From the NCBI RefSeq assembly GCF_008801695.1, contig NZ_VZPF01000010.1, forward strand, positions 1 through 64,000: a stretch of 64,000 bases of DNA, written 5' to 3'. Made by a program: the position numbers and the translations under genes. How positions within the stretch are numbered: the first letter of the stretch is position 1; every line of letters starts with the position of its first letter. Source of the stretch: Pantoea stewartii subsp. stewartii. GTDB taxonomy: Bacteria > Pseudomonadota > Gammaproteobacteria > Enterobacterales > Enterobacteriaceae. Shown here one piece after another: positions 10,858 through 23,887 of the stretch. The notes under the pieces are model-generated. The model was not told the origin of the DNA, did not search any database, and worked only from the letters and a program-made list of their open reading frames with translations.

Positions 10858-11180
10858 AATTTCTCCAACGCTTCCGCCAACATACGGTTATCGAGATCGG
10901 CAACACCCTTTTTCGCGATCACCACAAAGTCCATCGACGGCAATTCATGTTGACGCAGACGAAAGCTTTCGCGGGTCAATCGCTTGATCCGGTTACGTTC
11001 GTGAGCGCGTTTCACATGTTTTTTCGCGACGGTAAGACCGATGCGGGGATACCCCAGCGCGTTAAGGCGGCCGAGAATAGTAATTTGCGGCGTGCCAGCC
11101 CGTTGTGGCTGCTGAAAGACGAAAGTGAAATGAGTGGGAGTTAACAAACGTAACTCCCTGGGAAATGCGAGCTTACCCAT
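10821..11180 (-). CDS. rnpA: Ribonuclease P protein component
   Basis: 119 residues, as in E. coli. The signature [13 protein letters not shown] (residues 68-80) is the RNR motif that binds RNase P RNA, and FVVIAKKGV follows. It is the protein subunit of RNase P, which trims tRNA 5' leaders. It starts 14 bp after the rpmH stop and overlaps yidD, as in E. coli. Confidence 0.96.
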   Translation of the reverse strand: MGKLAFPRELRLLTPTHFTFVFQQPQRAGTPQITILGRLNALGYPRIGLTVAKKHVKRAHERNRIKRLTRESFRLRQHELPSMDFVVIAKKGVADLDNRMLAEALEKLWRRHCRLARGS

Positions 11181-11194
11181 CAGGGTTAGCTTTA

Positions 11195-11347
<153 letters not shown>

Positions 11348-11433
11348 CTAAACTTGAAAATTTTCACTGGGTGACGCGTTTTCGGGCCAACAAACAGACC
11401 GACGCCTCAATGTGTCTTTAATAAAGAGGCGGG

Positions 11434-11462
11434 ATTGTAATAATTGTACAGTCCCGAGTCAA
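11434..11462 (-). promoter_or_regulatory. Sigma-70 promoter of the rpmH operon
   Basis: On the minus strand TTGACT (11457-11462), a 17-bp spacer and TACAAT (11434-11439) make a near-consensus promoter. It points at rpmH, whose ATG is about 100 bp downstream. Confidence 0.75.
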
Positions 11463-11933
11463 TTTACTTCGCTTGTCGCGGTGCCAGAAAACCCGGATAC
11501 AGCCCGCTGAGTCCGGGCATTGGGCTTTACGCGACAACGCCGGGGGGAGAATTATACGGGGTCTGCGTTAAAGCGCAAGGATCGCGCAGGATCTTATTGC
11601 GATCAAATTCGCCTGCCACACGTCAAAAACGAGAAGCCGTCCGAAAATTTGGATCATTCAGCACGATCCCAGGTGGTTTTTTCTGCCGCAGGCGTAGACT
11701 TTTACCCGCGTTCATGCCCTGTGGATAAAAAGGAGAAAAACTGTGTAGAAAGGGAAGATCTCTGTCGCGCTTTGCGCTATGATCCGCCCTCCCTCTGGCG
11801 ATCCTCCGATGGTTGCGGGGTGGAAAACCGCTGATAGCGGTCGCAGGCGCTTTCTTTCGTCTGTGTCAAAAATGAACGTTTCTTAGATTAGTGCCTACTT
11901 TTTCTTATCGAATTTGTACGAGTGGAGTCCGCC
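11463..11933 (+). promoter_or_regulatory. dnaA control region with a consensus DnaA box
   Basis: This 471-bp gene-free stretch separates the rpmH promoter from the dnaA start. It contains TGTGGATAA at 11720-11728, an exact DnaA box in reverse orientation, and several GATC sites (for example near 11580, 11591, 11602 and 11651). In E. coli a single DnaA box between the dnaA promoters mediates autorepression and GATC methylation affects their timing. TATGAT at 11778-11783 is a possible -10 element, without a convincing -35. It is not oriC, which in enterobacteria lies by mnmG-mioC. Confidence 0.7.
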
Positions 11934-13340
11934 GTGTCACTTACGCTTTGGCAACAGTGTCTTGCCCGTTTGCAGGATGAGCTCCCTGCCACCGAATTCA
12001 GCATGTGGATCCGTCCACTACAGGCTGAATTAAACGACAATACGCTTGCCTTGTATGCTCCTAACCGCTTCGTACTCGACTGGGTTCGGGATAAATACCT
12101 AAACAGCATCAACGCATTGCTGAACGAATTCTGCGGTGCCAATGTCCCGCTGTTGCGTTTTGAGGTGGGCACGCGTCCGGTTCAACACGCCGCAGCGGTC
12201 AGCCAGCCCGCGATGGCCAGCGTCAGTGCGCCGGCGGAGCCTGTGCCAAGCCGTCCGGCACCGACACAGATTTTACGTCCGAGCTGGGACAACGTGCCTG
12301 CTCCTGCGGATGTGACCTATCGGTCCAATGTTAACAATCGCCATAACTTCGATAACTTTGTTGAAGGTAAATCTAACCAACTGGCGCGCGCGGCGGCACG
12401 CCAGGTGGCCGATAACCCTGGCGGTGCCTACAATCCGTTGTTCCTTTATGGCGGTACTGGCCTCGGCAAAACTCACCTGCTGCACGCCGTGGGTAATGGC
12501 ATCATTGCGCGTAAGCCAAATGCGAAAGTGGTTTACATGCATTCCGAGCGCTTTGTGCAGGACATGGTAAAAGCGCTGCAAAATAACGCGATTGAAGAGT
12601 TTAAGCGTTATTACCGCTCGGTTGATGCGCTGTTGATCGATGACATTCAGTTTTTTGCCAATAAAGAGCGTTCGCAGGAAGAATTTTTTCACACCTTCAA
12701 TGCCCTGCTGGAAGGCAATCAACAGATCATTTTGACGTCGGATCGTTACCCCAAAGAGATCAACGGGGTTGAAGATCGACTGAAGTCACGGTTTGGCTGG
12801 GGCCTGACCGTGGCGATCGAACCACCTGAACTGGAAACCCGCGTTGCGATCCTGATGAAAAAGGCGGACGAAAACGACATTCGTTTGCCGGGCGAAGTGG
12901 CCTTCTTTATTGCCAAGCGTTTACGTTCGAACGTACGTGAGCTGGAAGGGGCACTGAACCGGGTGATTGCGAACGCTAACTTTACCGGTCGGGCGATTAC
13001 GATCGATTTCGTTCGCGAAGCATTGCGGGATCTGCTGGCCCTGCAGGAAAAACTGGTCACTATTGATAATATTCAGAAGACCGTTGCGGAGTACTACAAA
13101 ATTAAAGTCGCGGATTTGCTCTCTAAGCGCCGTTCGCGCTCAGTCGCGCGTCCGCGTCAAATGGCGATGGCGATGGCGAAAGAGCTGACCAACCACAGTT
13201 TGCCGGAAATTGGCGATGCTTTTGGCGGTCGCGACCATACCACGGTGCTTCATGCCTGCCGCAAGATTGAGCAGTTGCGTGAAGAAAGCCACGACATCAA
13301 AGAAGATTTCTCTAATCTCATCAGAACATTATCTTCGTGA
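11934..13340 (+). CDS. dnaA: Chromosomal replication initiator DnaA
   Basis: 468 residues from a GTG start ([22 protein letters not shown]), as in E. coli; GGAG lies about 6 bp upstream. Domain I (1-90) binds DnaB/DiaA, domain II is a variable Pro/Ala-rich linker (about 90-135), domain III is the AAA+ ATPase with [13 protein letters not shown] (Walker A) and LLIDDIQFF (Walker B), and domain IV has the DnaA signature [14 protein letters not shown] for DnaA-box binding. It opens oriC and regulates its own promoter. The dnaN ATG is 4 bp downstream, so the genes are translationally close. Confidence 0.98.
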   Translation: MSLTLWQQCLARLQDELPATEFSMWIRPLQAELNDNTLALYAPNRFVLDWVRDKYLNSINALLNEFCGANVPLLRFEVGTRPVQHAAAVSQPAMASVSAPAEPVPSRPAPTQILRPSWDNVPAPADVTYRSNVNNRHNFDNFVEGKSNQLARAAARQVADNPGGAYNPLFLYGGTGLGKTHLLHAVGNGIIARKPNAKVVYMHSERFVQDMVKALQNNAIEEFKRYYRSVDALLIDDIQFFANKERSQEEFFHTFNALLEGNQQIILTSDRYPKEINGVEDRLKSRFGWGLTVAIEPPELETRVAILMKKADENDIRLPGEVAFFIAKRLRSNVRELEGALNRVIANANFTGRAITIDFVREALRDLLALQEKLVTIDNIQKTVAEYYKIKVADLLSKRRSRSVARPRQMAMAMAKELTNHSLPEIGDAFGGRDHTTVLHACRKIEQLREESHDIKEDFSNLIRTLSS

Positions 13341-13344
13341 CGCT

Positions 13345-14445
13345 ATGAAATTTATTGTTGAACGTGAACAGTTGCTAAAGCCGCTGCAGCAAGTCAGCGG
13401 CCCCCTTGGTGGTCGTCCGACGCTGCCGATCCTTGGCAACCTGCTGATGCAGGTGAATGACGGATCGCTGTTGCTGACCGGCACCGATTTGGAAATGGAA
13501 ATGGTGGCGCGCGTGGCGCTTACTCAGGCGCACGAGCCTGGCGCAACCACCGTGCCGGCACGCAAATTTCTCGATATTTGTCGCGGCCTGCCGGAAGGCG
13601 CAGAGATCAACGTCACACTGGAAGGCGAACGGATGTTGGTGCGCTCTGGCCGCAGCCGTTTCTCGCTTTCGACCTTGCCCGCCAGCGACTTCCCCAACCT
13701 GGATGACTGGCAGAGCGAGGTGGAATTCACGCTGCCGCAGGCAACGCTGAAACGGCTTATTGAAGCCACGCAGTTTTCCATGGCGCATCAGGACGTGCGT
13801 TACTACCTGAATGGCATGATGTTTGAGACCGAAGGCGAAGAACTGCGTACGGTCGCCACCGATGGTCACCGTCTGGCCGTCTGTTCCATGCCCGTTGGCC
13901 AGGCGCTGCCCAGCCATTCGGTCATCGTGCCGCGTAAAGGGGTTATCGAGCTGTTGCGTCTGCTGGATGGCGGCGATACGCCGCTTCAGGTACAGATTGG
14001 CAGCAGTAATATCCGTGCACATGTGGGCGACTATATCTTCACCTCTAAGCTGGTGGATGGTCGCTTCCCGGATTATCGTCGTGTGTTGCCCAAGAATCCG
14101 GATAAGGTGCTGGAAGCCGGTTGCGATCTGCTGAAACAGGCCTTTGCCCGTGCTGCGATTCTGTCGAATGAGAAATTCCGTGGCGTTCGTCTGCATATCA
14201 CCGAAAATCAGCTAAAAATTACCGCGAATAACCCTGAACAGGAAGAAGCGGAAGAGATGCTGGATGTCAGCTATAACGGCAGCGAGCTGGAAATTGGGTT
14301 CAACGTGAGTTACGTGCTGGACGTGCTGAATGCGCTGAAGTGCGAGAACGTCCGTTTGCTGCTGACGGATTCTGTGTCGAGTGTGCAGATTGAAGATGTC
14401 GTCAGCCCGGCGGCGGCCTATGTCGTCATGCCTATGCGCCTGTAG
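13345..14445 (+). CDS. dnaN: DNA polymerase III beta sliding clamp
   Basis: 366 residues, as in E. coli, beginning MKFIVEREQLLKPLQQVSGP and ending VVMPMRL. It forms the dimeric ring of three similar domains per monomer that tethers polymerases to DNA. It is the second gene of the dnaA-dnaN-recF block. A longer upstream in-frame extension overlapping dnaA is not conserved. Confidence 0.98.
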   Translation: MKFIVEREQLLKPLQQVSGPLGGRPTLPILGNLLMQVNDGSLLLTGTDLEMEMVARVALTQAHEPGATTVPARKFLDICRGLPEGAEINVTLEGERMLVRSGRSRFSLSTLPASDFPNLDDWQSEVEFTLPQATLKRLIEATQFSMAHQDVRYYLNGMMFETEGEELRTVATDGHRLAVCSMPVGQALPSHSVIVPRKGVIELLRLLDGGDTPLQVQIGSSNIRAHVGDYIFTSKLVDGRFPDYRRVLPKNPDKVLEAGCDLLKQAFARAAILSNEKFRGVRLHITENQLKITANNPEQEEAEEMLDVSYNGSELEIGFNVSYVLDVLNALKCENVRLLLTDSVSSVQIEDVVSPAAAYVVMPMRL

Positions 14446-14570
14446 GCCATCGTACGCTGGCCTGCTCGCCATTCGGGTTTAGGACAGTATTGTCCGTGAC
14501 CCGAGCGGCTTGTTTTTCAAAGGCACAATCCCTTTCATCCTGACTTTTGCCCTTCACGCTGGATTGATTC

Positions 14571-18082
<3,512 letters not shown>

Positions 18083-18100
18083 TCGCACAAAAAGATATAA

Positions 18101-18128
18101 AACCCTTCCTCGTGAAGGGTTTTTTTTT
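18101..18128 (+). terminator. Rho-independent terminator after gyrB
   Basis: AACCCTTC...GAAGGGTT stem followed by eight further T residues, 19 bp after the gyrB stop. Confidence 0.9.
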
Positions 18129-18253
18129 GCCAGATCATCGTGGACCCAAACGTGACACGTTATGGTTCACGCGTGCTGAAAAGCGCCGATAAACTGGTCA
18201 ATGTGAGCTGAATCGCGCTAGCATTGCTGCAAACCCGACACAATGAGGATGCT

Positions 18254-19063
18254 ATGGCTATTAAACTGATCGCAATTGATATGGATGGCACGCTGCTGAA
18301 TCCGCAGCACGAGATCACCGCAGGCGTAAAATCGGCACTGAACCGCGCCCGGGAAAAAGGGGTTTCCATCGTGTTGGCGACCGGCCGACCTTATGTTGGC
18401 ATTGAGCGTTATTTAATGGAACTTGATCTCCATACGCCAGGTCAGTACTGCATCAGTAATAATGGCGCGCTTGTTCATCGGGCTGAAGATGGTGAAGTCG
18501 TCGCCGATGTGACGCTGGGCTTTGACGATTACATGTATGTTGAGAAGCTGGCCAGAGAACTGGGCGTGCATTTTCAGGCGTTTGATAAATCACACCTGTA
18601 TACGCCAAATAAAGATATCAGCGAATTTACGATTCATGAAGCCAGCCTGACCGGCATCCCGGTACGTTATCGGGCCGTTGAAGAAATGGATCCGGCAACG
18701 CGTTTTCCAAAACTCATGATGATTGATAAACCCGCTCTGCTTGATGCGGCCATCGCCAGACTGCCTGAGCATGCGCACCAGACGTATACCATTTTGAAAA
18801 GCGCGCCCTACTATTTGGAAATTCTCGACCGTCGGGTAAACAAAGGTTATGGCGTAAAAATGCTGGCGGAGAAACTGGGTTTGCAAGCGGAAGAGGTCAT
18901 GGCGATAGGCGATCAGGAAAATGATCTGGCGATGATTGAATACGCAGGGACCGGCGTCGCGATGGGCAATGCGATTGATTCTGTGAAAAAAATAGCCCAG
19001 TTTGTGACCAAAACCAATATGGAAGATGGGGTTGCGCACGCCATTGAAAAATGGGTGCTTTAA
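18254..19063 (+). CDS. yidA: HAD phosphatase YidA (sugar phosphatase, Cof subfamily)
   Basis: 269 residues from MAIKLIAIDMDGTLLNP, as in E. coli YidA. Motif I DMDGT (residues 9-13) and the late acidic motif GDQENDLAMIEYAG (about residue 217) mark the Cof/IIB HAD type with a large C2 cap. YidA dephosphorylates several sugar phosphates, including erythrose-4-phosphate, in vitro. A second upstream ATG (18224) is rejected because GAGGA lies near the ATG at 18254 and conservation starts there. E. coli also has yidA downstream of gyrB. Confidence 0.92.
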   Translation: MAIKLIAIDMDGTLLNPQHEITAGVKSALNRAREKGVSIVLATGRPYVGIERYLMELDLHTPGQYCISNNGALVHRAEDGEVVADVTLGFDDYMYVEKLARELGVHFQAFDKSHLYTPNKDISEFTIHEASLTGIPVRYRAVEEMDPATRFPKLMMIDKPALLDAAIARLPEHAHQTYTILKSAPYYLEILDRRVNKGYGVKMLAEKLGLQAEEVMAIGDQENDLAMIEYAGTGVAMGNAIDSVKKIAQFVTKTNMEDGVAHAIEKWVL

Positions 19064-19171
19064 TCGGTTTCTTTTATGGGTAAAACCGCGCAGACAGGTC
19101 AGTCATCTGCAAGGTTTTACCCATAACATCACTGCAACTGTCAAATAACGCGCCTGCTCACGAGTGCTTTC

Positions 19172-20425
19172 ATGCCTGAAAAACAGATTACTTTTGCTCC
19201 TCGTCATCATCAACTGACCAACATCAACGTCTGGACGCCCGACAGCCAGTGGCTGGCCTTTGATGTGCGGCCTTCCGGCGCGTCGTTCACCGGTAAGACA
19301 ATTGAACGCGTTAATGTGAATACCGGCGAAGTGGAAGTGCTGTATGAGGCAACGGCGGGCGCCCATGTTGGCGTGGTGACGGTTTGTCCCACCTTACCCG
19401 AGCGCTATGTCTGTATTCATGGGCCAGAGCATCCTGACGACAACTGGCATTATGACTTTCATCATCGCCGCGGCGTGATGATTGAAGCGGGTCAGGCCGC
19501 CAGTCTGGATGCATGCGATATCACGCCGCCCTTTACGCCAGGTGCTTTGCGCGGCGGTTCTCACGTCCATGTTTTTAGTCCGGATGGCTCGCGCCTCAGC
19601 TTCACCTATAACGATCACGTGATGCACGAGCTGGATATCAGTCTTGATCTGCGCAATGTCGGCATTGCCGTCCCGTTAAAAGCAGTGAAACCAGAAAAAC
19701 AGCATCCGCGCGAATATGATGGCAGCCATTTTTGTGTAGTAGTCAGTGAAACGACAGCGCACCCACAGCCGGGCAGCGATCAAATCAATCGGGCCTATGA
19801 AGAGTGCTGGATTGGTCATCAGGGCTATGAAAAGCCGGACGGCAGCCGTCAACGCTGGGCCATCGCCTTTATTGGCGACACGCTTTCCGCGGCAGGAGAC
19901 AAGCATCCCGAGGTATTTGTCGTCGATTTGCCAGAGGCACTGGAAGCCTATGCCAAACCCGGCCACTCACAGCTGGAAGGGGACAGCCACCATCTACCCG
20001 CGCCACCAGCGGGGGTTCAACAGCGACGGTTAACCTATAGCAAGGGACTGGCGCAGCAACCTCGCCACTGGTTACGTAGCTCACCCGATGGCAGCGCTAT
20101 CGCCTTTTTGATGGCGGACAGCCAGCAGGTGATTCAATTATGGTCGGTATCGCCTAACGGCGGTGAACCGCGCCAGATAACGCGGCTGAACCACAGCATT
20201 CAGTCTGCATTTAGCTGGCATCCTCGTGGTGAAACCATTGCCTTTATTTGCGACAACAGCGTGATGCTGTGTCACTGGCAAACGGGAGAGTGCGAACGCT
20301 TAACCGCCCGCACCGGGTCGGCACCGTCCGGGGATGCGGTGGTCTGGTCACCGGATGGAAAAAAGATCGCTTTTATGCGGGAAAAAGAGGGCTGGCAGCA
20401 CCTGTTTACTGTGACGGTTGCATAG
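19172..20425 (+). CDS. yidR: YidR, DUF3748 beta-propeller-like protein
   Basis: 417 residues (415 in E. coli). It starts KQITFAPRHHQLTNINVWTPDSQWLAFDVRPSG and holds repeated WSPDG/SPDGS/WHPRG turns typical of TolB-like six- or seven-bladed propellers. These repeats also give superficial similarity to oligogalacturonate lyase, but the overall sequence follows YidR. No signal peptide is evident and its function is unknown. It converges with yidQ; the two coding ends overlap by 20 bp. The yidR-yidQ-ibpA grouping is the same as in E. coli. Confidence 0.87.
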   Translation: MPEKQITFAPRHHQLTNINVWTPDSQWLAFDVRPSGASFTGKTIERVNVNTGEVEVLYEATAGAHVGVVTVCPTLPERYVCIHGPEHPDDNWHYDFHHRRGVMIEAGQAASLDACDITPPFTPGALRGGSHVHVFSPDGSRLSFTYNDHVMHELDISLDLRNVGIAVPLKAVKPEKQHPREYDGSHFCVVVSETTAHPQPGSDQINRAYEECWIGHQGYEKPDGSRQRWAIAFIGDTLSAAGDKHPEVFVVDLPEALEAYAKPGHSQLEGDSHHLPAPPAGVQQRRLTYSKGLAQQPRHWLRSSPDGSAIAFLMADSQQVIQLWSVSPNGGEPRQITRLNHSIQSAFSWHPRGETIAFICDNSVMLCHWQTGECERLTARTGSAPSGDAVVWSPDGKKIAFMREKEGWQHLFTVTVA

Positions 20426-20768
20426 CGGGCATGGGCTGAGCATGCGCCAGATTTTCCTCGGTGTGTGCCAGCTTTTCACTCTGAAGCACGCGGGCACGCG
20501 GCGAATCCAGGGCTTTATCCTTGTCGCTGCGATAGTAATCCCAGGGCAGTAACAGCGTATCCATGACGGCAGAAAAAGGCAGATCAACCAGCGCCAGGGG
20601 CTTTAGCGCCCAGCTGGCCTGACTGTCCGTCAGAATGTCGGCACTGGCACGTGTGCCCGGATAGTAGCCCTGACTTGCACCGGTATGCGTCATGACGCTG
20701 GAACATCCACCGGAAGCGACTGCGCAACACATCACGCCAGCCAACGGTAACCTTTTCATCATTTTCAT
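20406..20768 (-). CDS. yidQ: YidQ/YceK-family lipoprotein
   Basis: 120 residues from MKMMKRLPLAGVMCCAVASGGCSS. The hydrophobic stretch ending in SGGC is a lipobox, so the mature protein should start at the Cys near residue 22 and be lipid-anchored. The conserved YxGTRASAD and PFSAVMDTLLLPWDYY patterns identify the DUF1375 family of YidQ and YceK; function is unknown. The frame extends 14 codons upstream, but the start at 20768 puts the signal peptide at the N-terminus and has AGGGAC upstream. The 3' end overlaps yidR. Confidence 0.85.
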   Translation of the reverse strand: MKMMKRLPLAGVMCCAVASGGCSSVMTHTGASQGYYPGTRASADILTDSQASWALKPLALVDLPFSAVMDTLLLPWDYYRSDKDKALDSPRARVLQSEKLAHTEENLAHAQPMPAMQPSQ

Positions 20769-20909
20769 ATGTCGTCCCTTCGATTCTGGCACCTGATTGC
20801 GTGAGCGCACCAGCGTACCCTCTCAGTCATGAAGTCCGTTCTGGTCCGGCAATTTACCCTTGAGTGTATGCCATTTCGCCAGTTTGGCGAAAAAAATCAC
20901 GCATCGGGT

Positions 20910-20937
20910 CTTGAAAGCCTGGCGTCTGCACCCATTT
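20910..20937 (+). promoter_or_regulatory. Sigma-32 heat-shock promoter of ibpA
   Basis: CTTGAAA (20910-20916), a 14-bp spacer and CCCATTT (20931-20937) match the sigma-32 consensus CTTGAAA-N11-16-CCCATnT. Transcription would start near 20945, giving a leader of about 100 nt before ibpA. Confidence 0.85.
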
Positions 20938-20944
20938 TCTAAAC

Positions 20945-21044
20945 AGGGTCGTTAAGGCTGCCGCCGAAAGGGGCAATGCGGTCCTGCACAACCTGTCCAA
21001 TAGTGGAAGGTTGCCAAAACTTGCTGACATTCAGGAGTCTTTTT
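20945..21044 (+). promoter_or_regulatory. Probable ROSE-type RNA thermometer in the ibpA leader
   Basis: The 100-nt leader ends with TTGCT (21021-21025) followed closely by the Shine-Dalgarno AGGAG (about 21033-21037) and the ATG. A U(U/C)GCU element pairing imperfectly with the AGGA is the hallmark of ROSE thermometers that block ibpA translation at low temperature in E. coli. I have not folded the RNA; the call rests on motif, position and gene. Confidence 0.65.
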
Positions 21045-21461
21045 ATGCGTAACTTTGATCTGTCTCCCCTTTATCGCTCTGCCATCGGATTTGATCGCCT
21101 GTTCAACCTGCTTGAGTCCAATCAAAATCAGAGCAACGGTGGTTATCCCCCTTACAATGTTGAACTTGTTGATGAGAATCATTACCGCATCACTATCGCG
21201 GTAGCCGGTTTTGCTCAGAGTGAACTGGATATTACGGCCCACGACAACGTGCTCATCGTGCGTGGTGCGCATCCGGAAGAGCAGACAGAACGTAAATATC
21301 TCTATCAGGGCATCGCCGAGCGTAATTTCGAGCGTAAATTCCAGCTGGCTGACCATATCGTCGTGCGCGACGCGCGCCTGGAAAATGGTCTGCTAAGCAT
21401 CGATCTTGAGCGTTTGATTCCTGAAGAAGCAAAACCACGCCGGATTGAAATTTTAAAATAA
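21045..21461 (+). CDS. ibpA: Small heat-shock protein IbpA
   Basis: 138 residues from [24 protein letters not shown], as in E. coli IbpA. The alpha-crystallin domain spans roughly residues 35-120, with [16 protein letters not shown] and [24 protein letters not shown]; the C-terminal I-E-I is the oligomerisation motif. It binds aggregating proteins and passes them to DnaK/ClpB. The ATG at 21045 has AGGAG 7 bp upstream; a longer frame would run into the leader. It is followed directly by a terminator, so there is no ibpB in tandem as E. coli has. Confidence 0.95.
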   Translation: MRNFDLSPLYRSAIGFDRLFNLLESNQNQSNGGYPPYNVELVDENHYRITIAVAGFAQSELDITAHDNVLIVRGAHPEEQTERKYLYQGIAERNFERKFQLADHIVVRDARLENGLLSIDLERLIPEEAKPRRIEILK

Positions 21462-21490
21462 AGCGGCCGTGACGGCTGAGTAAACATGAG

Positions 21491-21526
21491 AACGGTCACA
21501 GCATACAGGTTGTGGCCGTTTTTTTA
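21491..21526 (+). terminator. Rho-independent terminator after ibpA
   Basis: AACGGTCACA...TGTGGCCGTT stem (one wobble) followed by T5, 30 bp after the ibpA stop. It rules out a cotranscribed ibpB. Confidence 0.82.
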
Positions 21527-21662
21527 TGACCGCGACAAGCAGATTGATGCGGATGCGGCGAAGCGATCAGTGATGGCCTGATGGTAAGAAAACGAAAAGC
21601 ATCAGGTCGCGTTGACAAACGCAGGGCTTCACCTGTCCCGCGCCTTCTTTTGCAGGTTCAGA

Positions 21663-22595
21663 TCAATGCTGAATCTGTGCCAGATCTGCTTCACTCAACC
21701 CGGTCATTTTCATTACGGTTGTTCTGTCCAGGCCATGCTGCAGCATAGTGCGCGCAACCTCGCGTTTACCTTCATTACGGCCTTCATGCCGCCCGGTCTG
21801 AATACCCTTCTCAAAGCCCTTCTGCATACCTTTTTGTTCAAGCTGCTGTGCAATGGTCATAAGCGCGTCTCCGTGTTGCGGCACCCGCAGGGCCAGTTCC
21901 TGAATAAAAGCCTCGACGTCTGGGGTTTCACCCGCCTGCACAATGTAGTGCACCAACGATACAATCTGTGATGACGAAAGATAACCGGACAGCAGCACAG
22001 GGACAAGTCTGTCCATCAGATTTGCGAGATCGCGCTGATGGATGTGCTTTTGCAGCAGCGTCAGTGCCGCCATGCTGCGATGTTCCATAATCTCATCGTC
22101 AGGCATTACCGTAATATCAACCAGAGGGAAGCAAGTACTGTAGAGCCTGCAGGCCAGTGCCGGATGCGTAAAATCATCCAGCCAGCAGGTGGAATAAGGA
22201 TAGGGTCTGCGTTTACCCATATAAAACAGCACCGGTATCACCAGCGGCAGCGTTTTATAGCCGGCATCCAGGTGGCGCTGCATGGCCGCGACCGCGTAGC
22301 GAAGAAGCCTGAACGCCATATGCCTGTCAGGTGAAGACTGATGTTCGATCAGGACGTACATATAGCCCTCACCCGCTGTCGTTTTGAGACTATACAGCAC
22401 ATCACTGAAATACTGCCGGAGATCCGCTTCAACAAAAGAACCGGACGCCAGTTTTAATGTCCGTAAGTCGCAAATCGCGCGCAGATCTGCGGGAAGATGA
22501 ATTTCCATGAAATCGCGGGCAATGTCAGGTTGGGTGAGAAACTGACGAAAGGTTGCATCATGCGGTGTTGGCGTTGCGTTTTTCTTCTTCATCAT
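21663..22595 (-). CDS. Rpn-family recombination-promoting nuclease / YhgA-like protein
   Basis: About 310 residues from the MM pair at 22595/22592. It has the PF04754 pattern: HDATFRQFLTQPDIARDFMEIHLP at the N-terminus, VEADLRQYFSDVLYSLKT, YVLIEHQSSPDRHMAFRLLRYA and LPLVIPVLFYMGK. The Asp in SDVLY and the Glu/Gln in EHQSS fit the PD-(D/E)xK nuclease core. E. coli RpnA-E promote RecA-independent recombination and are DNA endonucleases. The C-terminal part has a low-complexity Gly/Arg/Glu region (GRHEGRNEGKREVA). It stands alone; the frame is open to 22757 but the conserved part starts at 22595. 22596-22817 holds nothing else recognisable. Confidence 0.87.
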   Translation of the reverse strand: MMKKKNATPTPHDATFRQFLTQPDIARDFMEIHLPADLRAICDLRTLKLASGSFVEADLRQYFSDVLYSLKTTAGEGYMYVLIEHQSSPDRHMAFRLLRYAVAAMQRHLDAGYKTLPLVIPVLFYMGKRRPYPYSTCWLDDFTHPALACRLYSTCFPLVDITVMPDDEIMEHRSMAALTLLQKHIHQRDLANLMDRLVPVLLSGYLSSSQIVSLVHYIVQAGETPDVEAFIQELALRVPQHGDALMTIAQQLEQKGMQKGFEKGIQTGRHEGRNEGKREVARTMLQHGLDRTTVMKMTGLSEADLAQIQH

Positions 22596-22817
22596 TGCTG
22601 GCCCGGTTGTAAAGCACACGGGCGAAAGTCGTGATGAGTGAAAAGAGTTGTCTGGTCGCCCTGGCAATGCGGATACTTCCATGCATCCGCATTGCTGTCC
22701 AGGCGGAGGTTTTATTCTGCGAGCGGGCTGCCAAAGCCAGCCCGAAAACGCGCGCATGCACAGGCATTTACGAAAGGGTAGTTTCGTCGGGCACGTCAGT
22801 TTGACGAGTGGTAAGCG

Positions 22818-23729
22818 CTAATGTTGCGGCTGCCTGAGCCAGCGCTGACCAATCACGCCACCAAACATATTGACCAGCAGCCCGACAATGATGATTACAG
22901 CACCCACAATCTGCTGGCGTGATAAGGTTTCCCCCAGCACCAGGGCTGCCGAAACAATCCCAACAACAGGCACCAGCAGGGAAAGCGGTGCCACACGCCA
23001 GGTTTCATAACGGCTAAGCAACGTACTCCAGATGCCGTAACCCATAATGGTCGCCACAAAGGCCAGGTAAATCAGCGTCATCACCGTCTGTAGATCAATG
23101 TGCGTCAGACTGGTAATGATTGCCGACCGGCCTTCAAACAGCAGCGAACAGGCAAAGAAAGGAACGACGGGCACCAGCGCGCTCCAGACCACCAGCGACA
23201 TAACCGGTACGGGATAATGCCGGGTGATGATTTTATTGGTGATATTCCCCAGCCCCCAGGAAAACGCCGCCGCCAGCATAAGCATCATAGTGGTCAGTGT
23301 TATGCCGGCGGCGCTCTGGCCAGCCATGCCGGAGGTGGCTAATAAAAAAATGCCTGAGGTGGCAATCAGCATGCCCGCAATGTGATTCCAGCGCAGCTTT
23401 TCGGCCAGAAACAGCGCCCCAAGCAGCAGCGTAAAGAACGCCTGCGCCTGTAATATCAGCGAAGCAAGGCCTGCAGGCATACCCAGTATGATGGCCAAAA
23501 ACAGAAACGCAAACTGCCCAAAACTGATGGTCATGCCGTAAAGTAAAAGCCACTTTACTGGCACAGCAGGACGGCGCACCAGTAAAAGGGCAGGAAAGGC
23601 AACCAGTGCAAAACGCAATCCCGCCAGCAAAAAGGGAGGCATGTTATGCAGACCCAGTTTTATGACAACGAAGTTCACGCCCCACGCAATCACTACACAC
23701 AGGGCTAACAGCCAGTCTTTTCCCGACAC
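22818..23729 (-). CDS. eamA: EamA-family exporter (O-acetylserine/cysteine exporter type)
   Basis: 303 residues with ten predicted membrane helices in two EamA repeats. WGVNFVVIKLGLHNMPPFLLAGLRF near the N-terminus and RYETWRVAPLSLLVPVVGI near residue 245 closely follow E. coli EamA (299 residues), which exports O-acetylserine and cysteine. The family is large, so substrate is inferred from similarity only. It is a single gene with its own upstream region (23730-23887). Confidence 0.82.
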   Translation of the reverse strand: MSGKDWLLALCVVIAWGVNFVVIKLGLHNMPPFLLAGLRFALVAFPALLLVRRPAVPVKWLLLYGMTISFGQFAFLFLAIILGMPAGLASLILQAQAFFTLLLGALFLAEKLRWNHIAGMLIATSGIFLLATSGMAGQSAAGITLTTMMLMLAAAFSWGLGNITNKIITRHYPVPVMSLVVWSALVPVVPFFACSLLFEGRSAIITSLTHIDLQTVMTLIYLAFVATIMGYGIWSTLLSRYETWRVAPLSLLVPVVGIVSAALVLGETLSRQQIVGAVIIIVGLLVNMFGGVIGQRWLRQPQH

Positions 23730-23887
23730 CGCACTCTCCTTTTGCCCGCGCTGGCCCGCACGGCCATATGCGCATCACGTCTGTTAATAATGCAAAATGC
23801 CTTTGCGATCGGGTTAAGGCAGCGTTGCGCTTCATCAAGGCCGGCCGGATAGAGACGACGCCTTGTTGCCCGATCGGGTCTGTAGAT

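Noticed and set aside
11463..11933. oriC next to dnaA
   Set aside because: Only one exact DnaA box was seen and no AT-rich unwinding repeats; in enterobacteria oriC lies near mnmG-mioC.
13375..14196. Long antisense open frame across dnaN (273 codons)
   Set aside because: Composition shadow of dnaN; no family resemblance.
19172..20425. Oligogalacturonate lyase (ogl), suggested by the propeller repeats
   Set aside because: The N-terminus, length and position beside yidQ and ibpA match YidR (DUF3748); no pectin genes are adjacent.
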